A DNA stretch of 64,000 bases from Silanimonas sp. Its GTDB lineage: Bacteria; Pseudomonadota; Gammaproteobacteria; Xanthomonadales; Xanthomonadaceae. The stretch spans positions 62,001 to 126,000 of the forward strand of contig NZ_JAPZQK010000019.1 in the NCBI RefSeq assembly GCF_027530345.1. The letters run 5' to 3'. Positions 20,047-30,000 of the stretch are shown here, piece by piece. Both the position numbers and the translations under genes were made by a program. The first letter of the stretch is position 1; each line of letters begins with the position of its first letter. The notes under the pieces were generated by a model. That model did not search any database. It saw only the letters and a program-made list of their open reading frames with translations, and was not told the origin of the DNA.

Positions 20047-22700
20047 GCACGCCGGCCTCGCCCGTGCCGGTGGCGGCGTCGCTCGCGACGCCGGACGGTG
20101 TGCGAGGCTGGCAGGACGCGGCGAAGGCCGCCTTCCTCGAGGTGCGTGCCGCGATCGTGGCCCGTTTCGATGCTGGCGAAGGCATCGAACGCTTGCTGGG
20201 TGCGCAGGCCGCCGCCGTCGACGCCGCGGTGCGCGCGGCTTGGGCCGCGTGTTTGCCGACCGAGGCGCCGCTCGACCTGCTGGCCACCGGAGGCTACGGC
20301 CGCGGCGAGCAATACCCCTTCTCCGACGTCGACCTGCTGGTGCTCGGCGAAGTCGAGGCGCAACAGGCGCATGAGGCGTCCCTGGGAGCGTTCTTCGCCG
20401 CGCTCTGGGACCTCGGCCTGAAGCCCGGCACGGCGGTTCGCTCGCTCGCCGATTGCGTGCAGGCCTGCCGCGAGGACGTGACCACGCTGACCGCGCTCAC
20501 CGAAGCGCGCTTGCTCGCCGGTTCGCCGGCCGTGCTCGACGCGCTCGAGGACGCGCTGCGCAGCGATGGGCTCTGGCCGGCGGCGGACTACTTCGATGCC
20601 AAGCGCGCCGAATGGAACGGCCGGCACGCGCGCTACAACGACACGGCGAACAACCTCGAACCCAACCTCAAGGAAGGCCCGGGCGGTCTGCGCGACCTGC
20701 ACACGCTCACCTGGCTGGCACGGCGCATCTACCGCGTGCCCGGACTGGAGGCGCTGGTGCCGCTCGGCCTGTTGGGCCCCGACGAGGAGCGCACCTTGAA
20801 GCGCGACTGGGCGGTGATCGCCCGCCTGCGTTTCGGCCTGCACCTCGTCGCGAACCGTCGCGAGGAGCGGCTGCGCTTCGACCACCAGAAGGTGCTGGCC
20901 GCACGCCTCGGCTACAAGGACGAGGCCAGCGACAACCTCGCCGTCGAGCAGATGATGCAGTCGATGTTCCGCGCCGCGAAGACCGTGCAGCGCATCAGCG
21001 AGCGCCTGCTGCAGCGCTTCGAGGAGCAGTTGGCCGGCCGCGTCGAGCGCGTGCCGGTAGCGCCCGGCTTCGCATTGGTGAACGGCTACCTGCAGCGCGA
21101 GGCGCAGGGGCCGGTGCGTTCCGCGATCGAGGCCTTCGCCGTGTTCGCGACCTGGGCGGCCTGCCCCGAAGCCAAGGGCCTGCATTCAGAAACCGCGCGG
21201 GCCATGGCCGAGGCGCTGCCGCGCATTGCGCCCGGCGAGCAGCAGGATGCCGACACGCGCGCGATGTTCCTCTCGCTGCTGCAGGGCCCGCAGCCGGTCG
21301 ACACGCTGGCGCGCATGGCGCACCTCGGCGTGCTCGGCCGCTACCTCCCGGCCTTCGCGCGCGTTTCGGGGCGCATGCAGTACGACCTGTTCCACGTGTA
21401 CACGGTCGACCAGCACACGCTGGAAGTGCTGCGCATCATGGCCAGCTTCGTGCAGGGGAGTGATCCACGCTTCCCGAAGGCCAAGAGCGTGCACGACCGC
21501 CTGAAGGCGCCGTGGCTGCTGCTGGTGGCCGGGCTCTTCCACGACATCGCCAAGGGCCGCGGTGGCGACCACTCGGTGCTGGGCGCGGTCGACGTGCGCG
21601 AGTTCGGCGCCGCGCATCGGCTGAAGGAGCACGACATCGAACTGCTGGCTTGGTTGGTCGAACAGCACCTGCTGATGTCGACGACCGCGCAGCGCCAGGA
21701 CATCAGCGACGCCACCGTGGTGGAGCGCTTCGCCCGCGCGGTGGGCGACCGCACGCGGCTCGACTTCCTCTACCTGCTGACCTGCGCCGACATCGCCGGC
21801 ACCAGCCCCAAGCTGTGGAACACCTGGAAGGAGCGCCTGCTCGGCGACCTGTACGACGCCACGCGCCTGGCGTTCCGTCGCGGCCTCGAGCATCGCGTCG
21901 ATGCCGAAGCGCGCGTCGCCGAGGCTCGGGCCGAGGTGCGGGCGCTGCTGGCCGACATCGGCGATGCCGAACTGGCGCGCGTGTTTGGCGAGTTCCCCGA
22001 CGAGAGCTTCCTGCGCTACCGGCCCGAGCAGCTGGCGACGCAGGCCCGCGCGATCCTGCGCCACGGCGACCCGGGCAAGCCGCTGATCATCGTGCGGCCG
22101 CAGGGCGAGGCCTTCGAGGTCTTCGTCTACTCGCCCGACCGCGACGGCCTGTTCGCCACGCTGACCGCGACGCTTGATCGCCTCGGGTTCTCGGTGGCGG
22201 TGGCGCGCATCGTCACGTCGACCTCGGGCATGAGCCTCGACACCTTCCAGCTGCTGCCGATCCATGACACCGGCGAAGCGCCGGACGCGCGTGCCGCCCA
22301 CGCCAGCCGCGTGCTGGGCGAGATGCTCTCTCGGACGGCGGCGGTGCTGCATCCGCCGCGTCGCGCCATGCCGGCCGCGCTGAAGCATTTCCGCGTGTCG
22401 CCGCGCGTCGAGGTTCGCGACATGGGCGATGGCGCCCGCACCCAGCTCGTGCTCATCGGCACCGACCGCCCCGGCCTGCTGGCCGACATCGCCCGCGTGC
22501 TGCGCGAGCAGCGGCTGCGCGTGCACGACGCCCGCATCGCCACCTTCGGCGAGCGTGCCGAAGACTTGTTCCTGATTTCCGACGAGCACGACCATGCGCT
22601 CGCCGACACCGCCCAGATCGAGCGCCTGACCGCCGCGCTCACCGCCTGCCTCGAAGGAGACCGTCCGCATGCCCCGCCGCAAGACCCCCGTCCTCGCTGA
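20043..22700 (+). CDS. glnD: PII uridylyltransferase / uridylyl-removing enzyme
   Basis: This 885-residue bifunctional nitrogen sensor adds and removes UMP on PII proteins in response to glutamine. The nucleotidyltransferase motif [15 protein letters not shown] spans residues 83-97. The HD hydrolase domain contains [16 protein letters not shown] near residue 500. Two C-terminal ACT domains (about 680-740 and 800-865; [19 protein letters not shown] and [15 protein letters not shown]) should bind glutamine. Start is GTG in a GTGA overlap with map. The 3' end overlaps dapD by 32 bases. Confidence 0.97.
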   Translation: MSTPASPVPVAASLATPDGVRGWQDAAKAAFLEVRAAIVARFDAGEGIERLLGAQAAAVDAAVRAAWAACLPTEAPLDLLATGGYGRGEQYPFSDVDLLVLGEVEAQQAHEASLGAFFAALWDLGLKPGTAVRSLADCVQACREDVTTLTALTEARLLAGSPAVLDALEDALRSDGLWPAADYFDAKRAEWNGRHARYNDTANNLEPNLKEGPGGLRDLHTLTWLARRIYRVPGLEALVPLGLLGPDEERTLKRDWAVIARLRFGLHLVANRREERLRFDHQKVLAARLGYKDEASDNLAVEQMMQSMFRAAKTVQRISERLLQRFEEQLAGRVERVPVAPGFALVNGYLQREAQGPVRSAIEAFAVFATWAACPEAKGLHSETARAMAEALPRIAPGEQQDADTRAMFLSLLQGPQPVDTLARMAHLGVLGRYLPAFARVSGRMQYDLFHVYTVDQHTLEVLRIMASFVQGSDPRFPKAKSVHDRLKAPWLLLVAGLFHDIAKGRGGDHSVLGAVDVREFGAAHRLKEHDIELLAWLVEQHLLMSTTAQRQDISDATVVERFARAVGDRTRLDFLYLLTCADIAGTSPKLWNTWKERLLGDLYDATRLAFRRGLEHRVDAEARVAEARAEVRALLADIGDAELARVFGEFPDESFLRYRPEQLATQARAILRHGDPGKPLIIVRPQGEAFEVFVYSPDRDGLFATLTATLDRLGFSVAVARIVTSTSGMSLDTFQLLPIHDTGEAPDARAAHASRVLGEMLSRTAAVLHPPRRAMPAALKHFRVSPRVEVRDMGDGARTQLVLIGTDRPGLLADIARVLREQRLRVHDARIATFGERAEDLFLISDEHDHALADTAQIERLTAALTACLEGDRPHAPPQDPRPR

Positions 22701-23526
22701 CCTTCAGCCGATCATCGAATCGGCCTTCGAACGCCGCGCCTCGCTGTCCGAAGCCGAGATCGAAGGTTCGCTGCGCGAGATGGTCGAGACCGTCGTCGCC
22801 GCGCTGGAATCGGGCAAGGCACGCGTGGCGGAGCCGAACAGCGACGGCACGTGGCGCGTCAACGAGTGGCTGAAGAAGGCGGTGCTGCTGTACTTCCGCT
22901 GCAACGACATGCGTCTGGTCGAAGCCGAGCCGGCGCCGTTCTGGGACAAGGTTCCGCTGCGCTTCGAGGGCTTCGACGCGGCGGATTTCCGCGAAGTCGG
23001 CGCGCGCGTGGTGCCGGGTGCGGTGGTGCGCCGCGGTGCGCATATCGGCAAGGATGTGGTGCTGATGCCGAGCTTCGTGAACATCGGTGCCCACGTCGGC
23101 GCCGGCACGATGGTCGACACCTGGGCGACGGTGGGCAGCTGTGCCCAGGTCGGCGCGCGCTGCCATCTTTCGGGCGGCGCCGGCATCGGCGGCGTGCTGG
23201 AGCCGCTGCAGGCCAGCCCGACGATCATCGAGGACGATTGCTTCATCGGCGCACGTTCCGAAGTGGTGGAAGGCGTCGTCGTCGAACGCGGCAGCGTGAT
23301 CGGGATGGGCGTGTTCATCGGCCAGAGCACCCGCATCTACAACCGGATGACCGGTGAGATCAGCTACGGGCGAGTGCCGGCCGGCAGCGTCGTGGTCTCC
23401 GGCCAGCTGCCCTCGGCGGACGGCAAGTACTCGCTGTACGCGGCCGTGATCGTCAAGCAGGTCGACGCCAAGACGCGCAGCAAGACCTCGATCAACGAGC
23501 TGCTGCGCAGCGGCCACGCGGAATGA
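22669..23526 (+). CDS. dapD: 2,3,4,5-tetrahydropyridine-2,6-dicarboxylate N-succinyltransferase
   Basis: This 285-residue enzyme uses succinyl-CoA in the succinylase branch of lysine and diaminopimelate synthesis. A left-handed beta-helix of hexapeptide repeats runs from about residue 105 to 225 ([37 protein letters not shown]). The conserved [16 protein letters not shown] loop is present. AAGGAG precedes the ATG at ideal spacing although the start lies inside glnD. The next pathway-specific gene, dapE, is displaced about 10 kb downstream by the megasynthase pair. Confidence 0.97.
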   Translation: MPRRKTPVLADLQPIIESAFERRASLSEAEIEGSLREMVETVVAALESGKARVAEPNSDGTWRVNEWLKKAVLLYFRCNDMRLVEAEPAPFWDKVPLRFEGFDAADFREVGARVVPGAVVRRGAHIGKDVVLMPSFVNIGAHVGAGTMVDTWATVGSCAQVGARCHLSGGAGIGGVLEPLQASPTIIEDDCFIGARSEVVEGVVVERGSVIGMGVFIGQSTRIYNRMTGEISYGRVPAGSVVVSGQLPSADGKYSLYAAVIVKQVDAKTRSKTSINELLRSGHAE

Positions 23527-23897
23527 GCGCCGCCCCTGCGAACGTCGTCTTCGGGCTCACGGCCTGCGACAGCTGCAAGAAGGCGCGGAACTGGCTCGAG
23601 CGCTTCGACGTGCCGTACGCCTTCGTCGACTTGCGCACCGACCGCCAGCCGCCCGAAACGCTGAAGGCCTGGGCGATGCAGCTCGGCGGCTGGGACAAGC
23701 TGATCAACAAGGCCAGCACCACGTGGCGACAGTTGCCCGACGCGCGCAAGGTGCCGGGCAGCGATCCGGAGTGGTTCCTGCTGTTGAAGGAGCATCCGGC
23801 GCTGGTGAAGCGGCCGGTGCTGGTGACGGCGGACGGCGTGGTCTCAGTGGGCTTCACCGACAACGCTTACAAGGCGCGCTTCGGGCTGCGCAAGTAG
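23523..23897 (+). CDS. yffB: ArsC/Spx-family reductase (YffB-like)
   Basis: This 124-residue protein has the thioredoxin-like ArsC/Spx fold. Its active-site region [13 protein letters not shown] resembles the YffB subgroup, which lacks proof of arsenate reduction, rather than true Ars[29 protein letters not shown] is the conserved C-terminal region. The ATG overlaps the dapD stop (ATGA). The gene commonly lies between dapD and dapE in this group of bacteria; its role there is unknown. Confidence 0.88.
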   Translation: MSAAPANVVFGLTACDSCKKARNWLERFDVPYAFVDLRTDRQPPETLKAWAMQLGGWDKLINKASTTWRQLPDARKVPGSDPEWFLLLKEHPALVKRPVLVTADGVVSVGFTDNAYKARFGLRK

Positions 23898-23906
23898 GCG
23901 ACGCAT

Positions 23907-23921
23907 GCGGGCGGTGCCCGC
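23907..23921. terminator. Weak hairpin between convergent yffB and megasynthase gene
   Basis: A 6-base GC stem (GCGGGC / GCCCGC, loop GGT) fills the 30-base gap between convergent genes. No U-tract follows on either strand, so termination is only a guess from position. Confidence 0.25.
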
Positions 23922-23927
23922 GACGCG

Positions 23928-26900
23928 TCATTCCCCGCGCAGGGCAGCCAATGCGCGCCTCGCCTCGGCGCGGGCGCGTCCGCGGTCGAGGGCGATGGGG
24001 GCTTCGCCGCCGGTCGTGGCCGGCGTGTCGACGGTTCCCGCAGGCGCCGCTGCCGGAGCCTGGGGAGGCGCAGCCGGGGCCACCAGCGAGGCGACGAAGC
24101 GCGTCTGTGCCGAGAGCGTGACGTGGCGGAACAGGTCGGTGACGCGGATCGATTCGCTGAAGCCCTCGCGCAAGTGGCGCAGCAGCTGCACCACCAGCAG
24201 CGAGTGGCCCCCGATGTCGAAAAAGTTGTCGTCGCGGCCGAAGTCGTCGATGCCGAGCAGCGCGATCCAATGCGCACGGAGCGTGGTTTCGATCGCACTG
24301 GTGTCGATCGACCGCGTCGTGGCGGGGCGCTGCGGTGCGGGCGTCGGCGCGGGAGACGAAGGCTCGGGCCGTGTTGCGATCGGCGTGGCCGGCCGGGGTG
24401 CCGATGCGGATCGCCCGACGGTGGCGGCGTTCGCGTTGGCCGTCGTCGACGTCGCCAATGCCGCGCGCACGCGATCGAGCGCTGGCAGGTGGGCGAGCAC
24501 CGTGTCGGCGTCGAGGCCGAAGTCGATCAGGCAGGCAATCTCGTCCACGTCGATGCCGGCCACGCGCCGCGCCATCGCGATCGCGTCGGATTCGCTGCCA
24601 AACAGCCCGCTGTCGCGGAAGTAGCGCTGGAAGGCGAATTCCAGCAGCTCATCCATGTCCTCCGGCGAGGCCGACTGGAAGAACGCGTCGAGGTTCTGCC
24701 CCTGTTCCGCCGACATGCGCTTGAAGGTGGGGAACTGCCAGGCCGCGGCCTTGACCAGGGCCATCGCGGTCTTCAGGTAGGCCTTCATCGGGCCGCGCAC
24801 GACGGCCTCCACGGCCTCGCGGTTGTCGCCGACCAGCGTGTGCAGCATCAGCGAGACGATGCCTTCGCCGGCATGGCCGGCCTCGCGCCAGGCCTTGCGG
24901 TAGGCGGCGATCTTCGCGGCGAGTTCCTCGACGGACTGCCCGAGCAGGTGGGTGAGCAGGTGCGCGCCCATGCGCCCGGCCTCGGCGAAGGTCTCGGGAT
25001 TGCCCGCCGTCGTCACCCAGATCGGCAGTTCCGCCTGCAGTGGCCGGGGCAGGGTGCGCACCTTCACCGGGCCCTGCGGGCCGGGGAACTCCAGCGCTTC
25101 GCCGCGCCACAGGCGGCGGACCTGCTCGGCGGCTTCGAACATCACGCGCTTGGCTTCGGCGTGGTTCTCGGGGCGCAGCGCGAAGTCCGGCGTGGCCCAG
25201 CCGGCGGCGATCGAGATGCCGACACGGCCGTTCGACAGGTTGTCGACGACGGCCCACTCCTCGGCGATGCGGATCGGGTGGTGCAGCGGCACCACGCAGC
25301 TGCCGGCGCGTAGCGCGACCTTCGTCGTGATGGTCGCGAGCGCGGCGCTGGTGACGGCCGGGTTGGGGAAGAGGCCGCCGAAGGCCTGGAAGTGCCGCTC
25401 GGGCGTCCACACCGCGTTGAAGCCGTGGGTGTCGGCGAAGCGCGCGCTTTCCAGCAGCAGGCGGTACTTGTCGCTGCGGCCGAGGTCGTGCTCCTCGGCG
25501 ACGTTCCAGAAGAACAGGCCGAACTGCAGGGCACGTGCGGCGGCAGGCCGCTGGATCGCGAGGCTTGCGCGGCCGTGTGCGGGCCAGCCGCCCGTCTGTT
25601 CGTCGAGCTGCAGCTGCGCGGGCCAGTCCGCCGGTGCGGCGGTACCCGCGAGGCGCGGATCACGGGCGCGGAGATCGTTGGGCACGCCGCCGGCACGTCG
25701 GGCTGCGTCGATGGCGGCGACGAGCCGCGAGGCGAGAACGTCGAGGGCCAAGCCATCGTCGTTGGCTGTGCCGTCCGGCAGTTCCACCACCAGCGGCAGC
25801 ACGGGATCGACCCATCGCGAGGGCTCGGACGCGCTCGCGAAGCGCAGGCCTACGGCGAGGTGCCGGCCATCCGCGCCGCGGGCGACGGCAAGCAGGGCGC
25901 GGGCGAGTGCCTGCGGGTCGGTCAAGCCCTCCGCCGGCACCTCGGTCGTCGATGGCACTGCCGTGGGCTGGGCACGCTGCAGCGCGGCGCGCGCCCCGGC
26001 CTCGTGCCGGGCGGCGCGGCGGAGCGCCTTGGCCTCGTCGTCGCGGGGCCGTGCCCATGCGGGCAGGCGAACCCCGGCGCCACCGGCGAGGGCGAGTGCC
26101 TCGTCGGCAGAAAGCCGTGTGCCGTCGAGCCGCGCCAGTCCGCCGAGGTGCAATACGCCGTCGCCGCAGCGCAGGCGCAGGCCGTCGGCGTCGGCGCCGA
26201 TCAGGGTTGCCGGCGGCAGCGTGGTTTCGGTCGGGAGCATCTCGACGGGCTCGGCGGCAGCCACCAGCACATCGACCTCGGCGAGCCGCAGCCGTGGTTT
26301 CAGCAGCGCCTGCCAGTAGGCGCCGTTGTCGAGCGCGCGGACGATGCGCGCGAGTTCCACGGCGGGGCGCATCGGGTCGAGCAGTGCCTCACGCATCGGC
26401 CGGTCGGCACCGAGGTGCACGCGACGCTCGCCCGGGGGCTGCGGCTCGCCGGCCTCGTCGCCCGTGGCCAGCCGGTCCAGCAGCGCGTCGAATCCGGCGA
26501 GTCCGGCTTCGAAGCACTTGGCGTTGAGGCTGAAGGCGGTCTCGTCGGCATCGATGGCGAAATCGCGGGCCACCAGCACGCGGCCGCCGTCGATCTCGGT
26601 GGTCATCCGGTGCCAGCGGATGCCGTGGCGGGTTTCGCCATTCAGCAGGGCCCACATCGGGGTGTTGAGGCCGGCGTACTGCGGCAGCGGGCCGTCGTGG
26701 AAATTCAGCGCGCCGCGTCGGCCCAGGGCGAGCACCTCGTCGGCCAGCGGCTTCAGCCAGGTGATGGCGAACAGCCAGTCCACGTCGGCGGGCGGCGCGG
26801 CGAGCAACGCCTCGGGCGTGTGTTCGATGCGAAGCGAGCGCTGCACGGCCCATTCGCGAAGGCGCGGCGTGTCGGTGACCACGGCGGCGATGGTGTGTCC

Positions 26901-26990
26901 GGCGGCGAGCATGCGCTCACCGCACTCGACCAAGAGGGCTTGCTCGCCGAGGAGGACGCAACGGAAGGGGGGCAAGGCGGGGTCGTCCAT
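23928..26990 (-). CDS. Formyltransferase / luciferase-like monooxygenase / carrier-protein hybrid
   Basis: This is a 1020-residue NRPS-like tailoring protein. Residues 1-185 are a formyltransferase with the triad Asn96, His98, Asp134 ([25 protein letters not shown]). Residues 205-305 resemble the FmtC domain. Residues 350-445 look like a degenerate half of a condensation domain (uncertain). Residues 488-845 are a flavin-dependent luciferase-like monooxygenase of the MupA/Atu3671 natural-product type ([32 protein letters not shown]). After an Ala/Pro/Thr linker, residues 898-968 form a carrier domain with Ser930 in GGHSL. The tail [16 protein letters not shown] resembles a docking helix. No adenylation domain exists, so the carrier must be loaded in trans. 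It probably formylates and oxidises a carrier-bound amino acid. It diverges from the PKS gene across 91 bases. Confidence 0.88.
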   Translation of the reverse strand: MDDPALPPFRCVLLGEQALLVECGERMLAAGHTIAAVVTDTPRLREWAVQRSLRIEHTPEALLAAPPADVDWLFAITWLKPLADEVLALGRRGALNFHDGPLPQYAGLNTPMWALLNGETRHGIRWHRMTTEIDGGRVLVARDFAIDADETAFSLNAKCFEAGLAGFDALLDRLATGDEAGEPQPPGERRVHLGADRPMREALLDPMRPAVELARIVRALDNGAYWQALLKPRLRLAEVDVLVAAAEPVEMLPTETTLPPATLIGADADGLRLRCGDGVLHLGGLARLDGTRLSADEALALAGGAGVRLPAWARPRDDEAKALRRAARHEAGARAALQRAQPTAVPSTTEVPAEGLTDPQALARALLAVARGADGRHLAVGLRFASASEPSRWVDPVLPLVVELPDGTANDDGLALDVLASRLVAAIDAARRAGGVPNDLRARDPRLAGTAAPADWPAQLQLDEQTGGWPAHGRASLAIQRPAAARALQFGLFFWNVAEEHDLGRSDKYRLLLESARFADTHGFNAVWTPERHFQAFGGLFPNPAVTSAALATITTKVALRAGSCVVPLHHPIRIAEEWAVVDNLSNGRVGISIAAGWATPDFALRPENHAEAKRVMFEAAEQVRRLWRGEALEFPGPQGPVKVRTLPRPLQAELPIWVTTAGNPETFAEAGRMGAHLLTHLLGQSVEELAAKIAAYRKAWREAGHAGEGIVSLMLHTLVGDNREAVEAVVRGPMKAYLKTAMALVKAAAWQFPTFKRMSAEQGQNLDAFFQSASPEDMDELLEFAFQRYFRDSGLFGSESDAIAMARRVAGIDVDEIACLIDFGLDADTVLAHLPALDRVRAALATSTTANANAATVGRSASAPRPATPIATRPEPSSPAPTPAPQRPATTRSIDTSAIETTLRAHWIALLGIDDFGRDDNFFDIGGHSLLVVQLLRHLREGFSESIRVTDLFRHVTLSAQTRFVASLVAPAAPPQAPAAAPAGTVDTPATTGGEAPIALDRGRARAEARRALAALRGE

Positions 26991-27035
26991 GAGCCGGAGG
27001 GGGCGGCGGTGCGGCGGGCACCGGGTGAATATGGG

Positions 27036-27041
27036 ATTCTA
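27036..27041 (-). promoter_or_regulatory. Possible -10 element for the monooxygenase hybrid gene
   Basis: In the 91-base gap between the divergent megasynthase genes, the minus strand reads TAGAAT, identical to the -10 of the rpsB promoter. Transcription would start about 39 bases before the ATG. No convincing -35 was found, so an activator may be needed. I see no clear promoter for the PKS gene on the other strand. Confidence 0.35.
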
Positions 27042-27081
27042 ATCACGCTTTTGCATCCCTTTCACGGAAACGCCCCCCCGC

Positions 27082-30000
27082 ATGGATCCGCGCGCCCCCC
27101 TCGACCCCCGCAGCCACATCGCCATCGTCGGCATGGCCTGCGACCTGCCTATGGCCGACTCGCCCGAGGCCTTCTGGCGGGCCCTGGCCGAGGGGCGCTG
27201 CGCCGTCGAGGACTTCGACGATGCCGCGATGCGGGAGGCCGGAGCACGGGACGCGGACCTCGCCCTGCCCGAGTACGTGCGCGCTGGCGTGCGCCTTCCC
27301 GCCCACGACCAGTTCGACGCGGCCTTCTTCGGCCTGTCGCCGCGCGAGGCGGCGGTGATGGACCCGCAGCACCGGCGCTTCCTGCAGTGCGCCTGGGCGG
27401 CGTTGGAGCATGCCGGGCATCGTCCGGACGACCTCGATCGGCAGACCGGCGTGTTCGCCGGCGCCGGCATGGGCTGGTACCTGATCCGCAACGTGATCGG
27501 CCACCGCGCGCTCGTCGAGGACCTTGGCGAATTCCTCGTGCGCCATCTGTCGAACGACAAGGATTTCCTGTCGACACGGGTGTCGTACCAGCTCGACCTG
27601 CGCGGCCCCAGCCTCAACGTGCAGACGGCCTGTTCGACCTCACTGGTAGCCGTGCATCTGGCCTGCCAGAGCCTGATCGCCGGCGAATGCGACATGGCCT
27701 TGGCTGGTGGCGTCACCCACGAAATCCCGCAGGGGCAGGGCTACCGCTATCGCGAGGAAGAGGTGCGCTCGCCCGACGGCCGCTGCCGCGCCTTCGACGC
27801 GAGATCCGGCGGCACGGTGTTCGGCAGCGGTGCCGGCATCGTCGTGTTGCGGCGGCTCGGTGACGCGCTGCGCGACGGCGACACCATCCATGCGGTGATC
27901 CGCGGCACCGCCATCAACAACGACGGCGCCGGCAAGGCCGGTTACCTCGCGCCCAGCGTGGACGGGCAGGCCGAAGCGGCGGCGCAGGCCCTGGCCGTGG
28001 CCGGCGTGGACGCCGACAGCCTCGGCTACGTCGAAGCCCACGGCACCGGCACGCGGCTCGGCGACCCGATCGAGATCGCTGCGCTGTCGCAGGCCTTCGA
28101 CGGGGCGACACCGGGCGGCTGTGGCATCGGTTCGGTGAAGACGAACATCGGCCACCTCGACACCGCGGCGGGCGTCGCTGGCCTGATCAAGACCGCGTTG
28201 TCCCTGCGGCACGGCGAGCTGCCGGCCTCGTTGTTCTTCGAATCGCCGAATCCGGAGATCGACTTCGCGCGCTCGCCGTTCGCGGTGGCTGCCAGCCATC
28301 GCGCCTGGCCGAAGGCCGGGCCGCGCCGAGCCGCGGTGAACTCGCTGGGCGTGGGCGGAACCAATGCCTTCGCCGTGCTGGAGCAGGCGCCGCGCGAGGG
28401 CGAGCCGCCGATCGATGCCGGCGACACCCCGCAGGCGGCGCCGATCGTGTTGCCGCTTTCCGCGAAGACGCCTGACGCGCTGCGTGCGCGCGCCGAAGCA
28501 CTCGCCGAGACGCTGGCAACGAGCACGTTGCCTCTGGTCGATATCGCTTGGACTCTCCGCCAGGGCCGCGTGGCCATGCCGGTGCGCGGCAGCGTCGCCG
28601 CACGCACGCGCGCCGAAGCCGTGGACGCGCTGGGCGCGATGTCGCGGATGCGCGACGGTGATTTCGCCACGGCGAACGATGCGGCTTCGGCTCCGGTGTT
28701 CGCGTTCCCCGGGCAAGGCGCGCAGCGCGTCGGCATGGCACGCGGGATCGCGCGCGCCGACGCGGCGGTACGCGAGGCGCTTGAGGCCTGCGTGGCCGAG
28801 CTTCGCGCCTTGGGTGCACACGAGGTCGTGGCCCTTCTGCTCGATGCCGAACCCACGCCTGGGACGAGTGCGCGCCTCCGGGGCACCGAGATCGCGCAGC
28901 CGGCGCTGTTCGCGGTCGAATACGCGCTGGCGAAGGGGCTGATGGCTCGCGGCCTGAAGCCGGCTGCGATGCTCGGCCACTCGCTGGGCGAGTACGTGGC
29001 GGCGACGCTGGCCGGTGTATTCACGCTGCCGGCGGCGCTGCGCCTGATGGTGGCGCGCGGCGCGCTGTGCGCCGCTGCGCCGGAGGGCGCGATGCTGGCC
29101 GTCGCCCTCGACGAAGGCGAGTTGCGCGCGCTGCTGCCCGCCACGCTGGATGTCGCGGCCATCAACGCACCGGGGCAGACCGTCGTCGCCGGTGCCGACG
29201 TTGCCATCGCTGACTTCGAGCGCGCGCTGGTCGAACGGGGTGTCGGTGCGCGTCGCCTCGAAACCTCGGCGGCCTTCCACTCGCGGCAGCTCGATGGTGT
29301 TCTCGACACGTTCCGCGCCGCCGTGGTGGTCGCGGCGCCGGCGCGCGTGGACGGCCTGCGCGTGGTCTCGACCTGCACGGGCGATTGGCTGACCACAGAA
29401 CTCGCCGCCAGCCCCGACTACTGGGTGCGCCATCTGCGCGAGCCGGTGCGCTTCGTCGAGGCACTGGCCACGATCGACCGGCTGCGCCATGCCGTGCTCG
29501 TCGAAGTGGGGCCGGGCCGCACGCTGTCGACGTTCGCGGCGATGCGTCGGGCCGATGCGCGCACGGTGCTGCTGTTGCCCAAAGACGCCGACGACACTTC
29601 GGCGTGGGCCGCGCTTCCGGGCCGGCTGTGGGCCGGCGGTGTGGCCGTCGATTGGGCACGCTGGGGCCAGCCGACGGCGGGACGGCGCGTGCCGTTGCCG
29701 ACGTACCCGTTCGCTGCTGTGAAGCATTGGATCGACCCACCGAAGGCTGTGGCCGCGAGCGACGAAGGCGCCGCCGCGCTGCCGCCCGAGAGTTGGCTGC
29801 AGACGCCGGTGTGGCAGCCCGTGCCGCTGCCGCGCGAGCTGTCGAGCGCGCTTCCCGCCTCGGCGCTGGTGCTCTGCGATGGCGCCGGGATCGGTGATGC
29901 CCTGGCCGATGCCCTGGCCGCGGAAGGCGTGGCGGTGCGTCGCGTGCATCGCGCGGCCGCCTTCACGCAGGAGGAATCCCACATCACGCTGGACCCGGGC

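Noticed and set aside
23523-23897. Arsenate resistance gene
   Set aside because: The ArsC-like fold is present, but the active-site region and dap neighbourhood match YffB, and no other ars gene is near.
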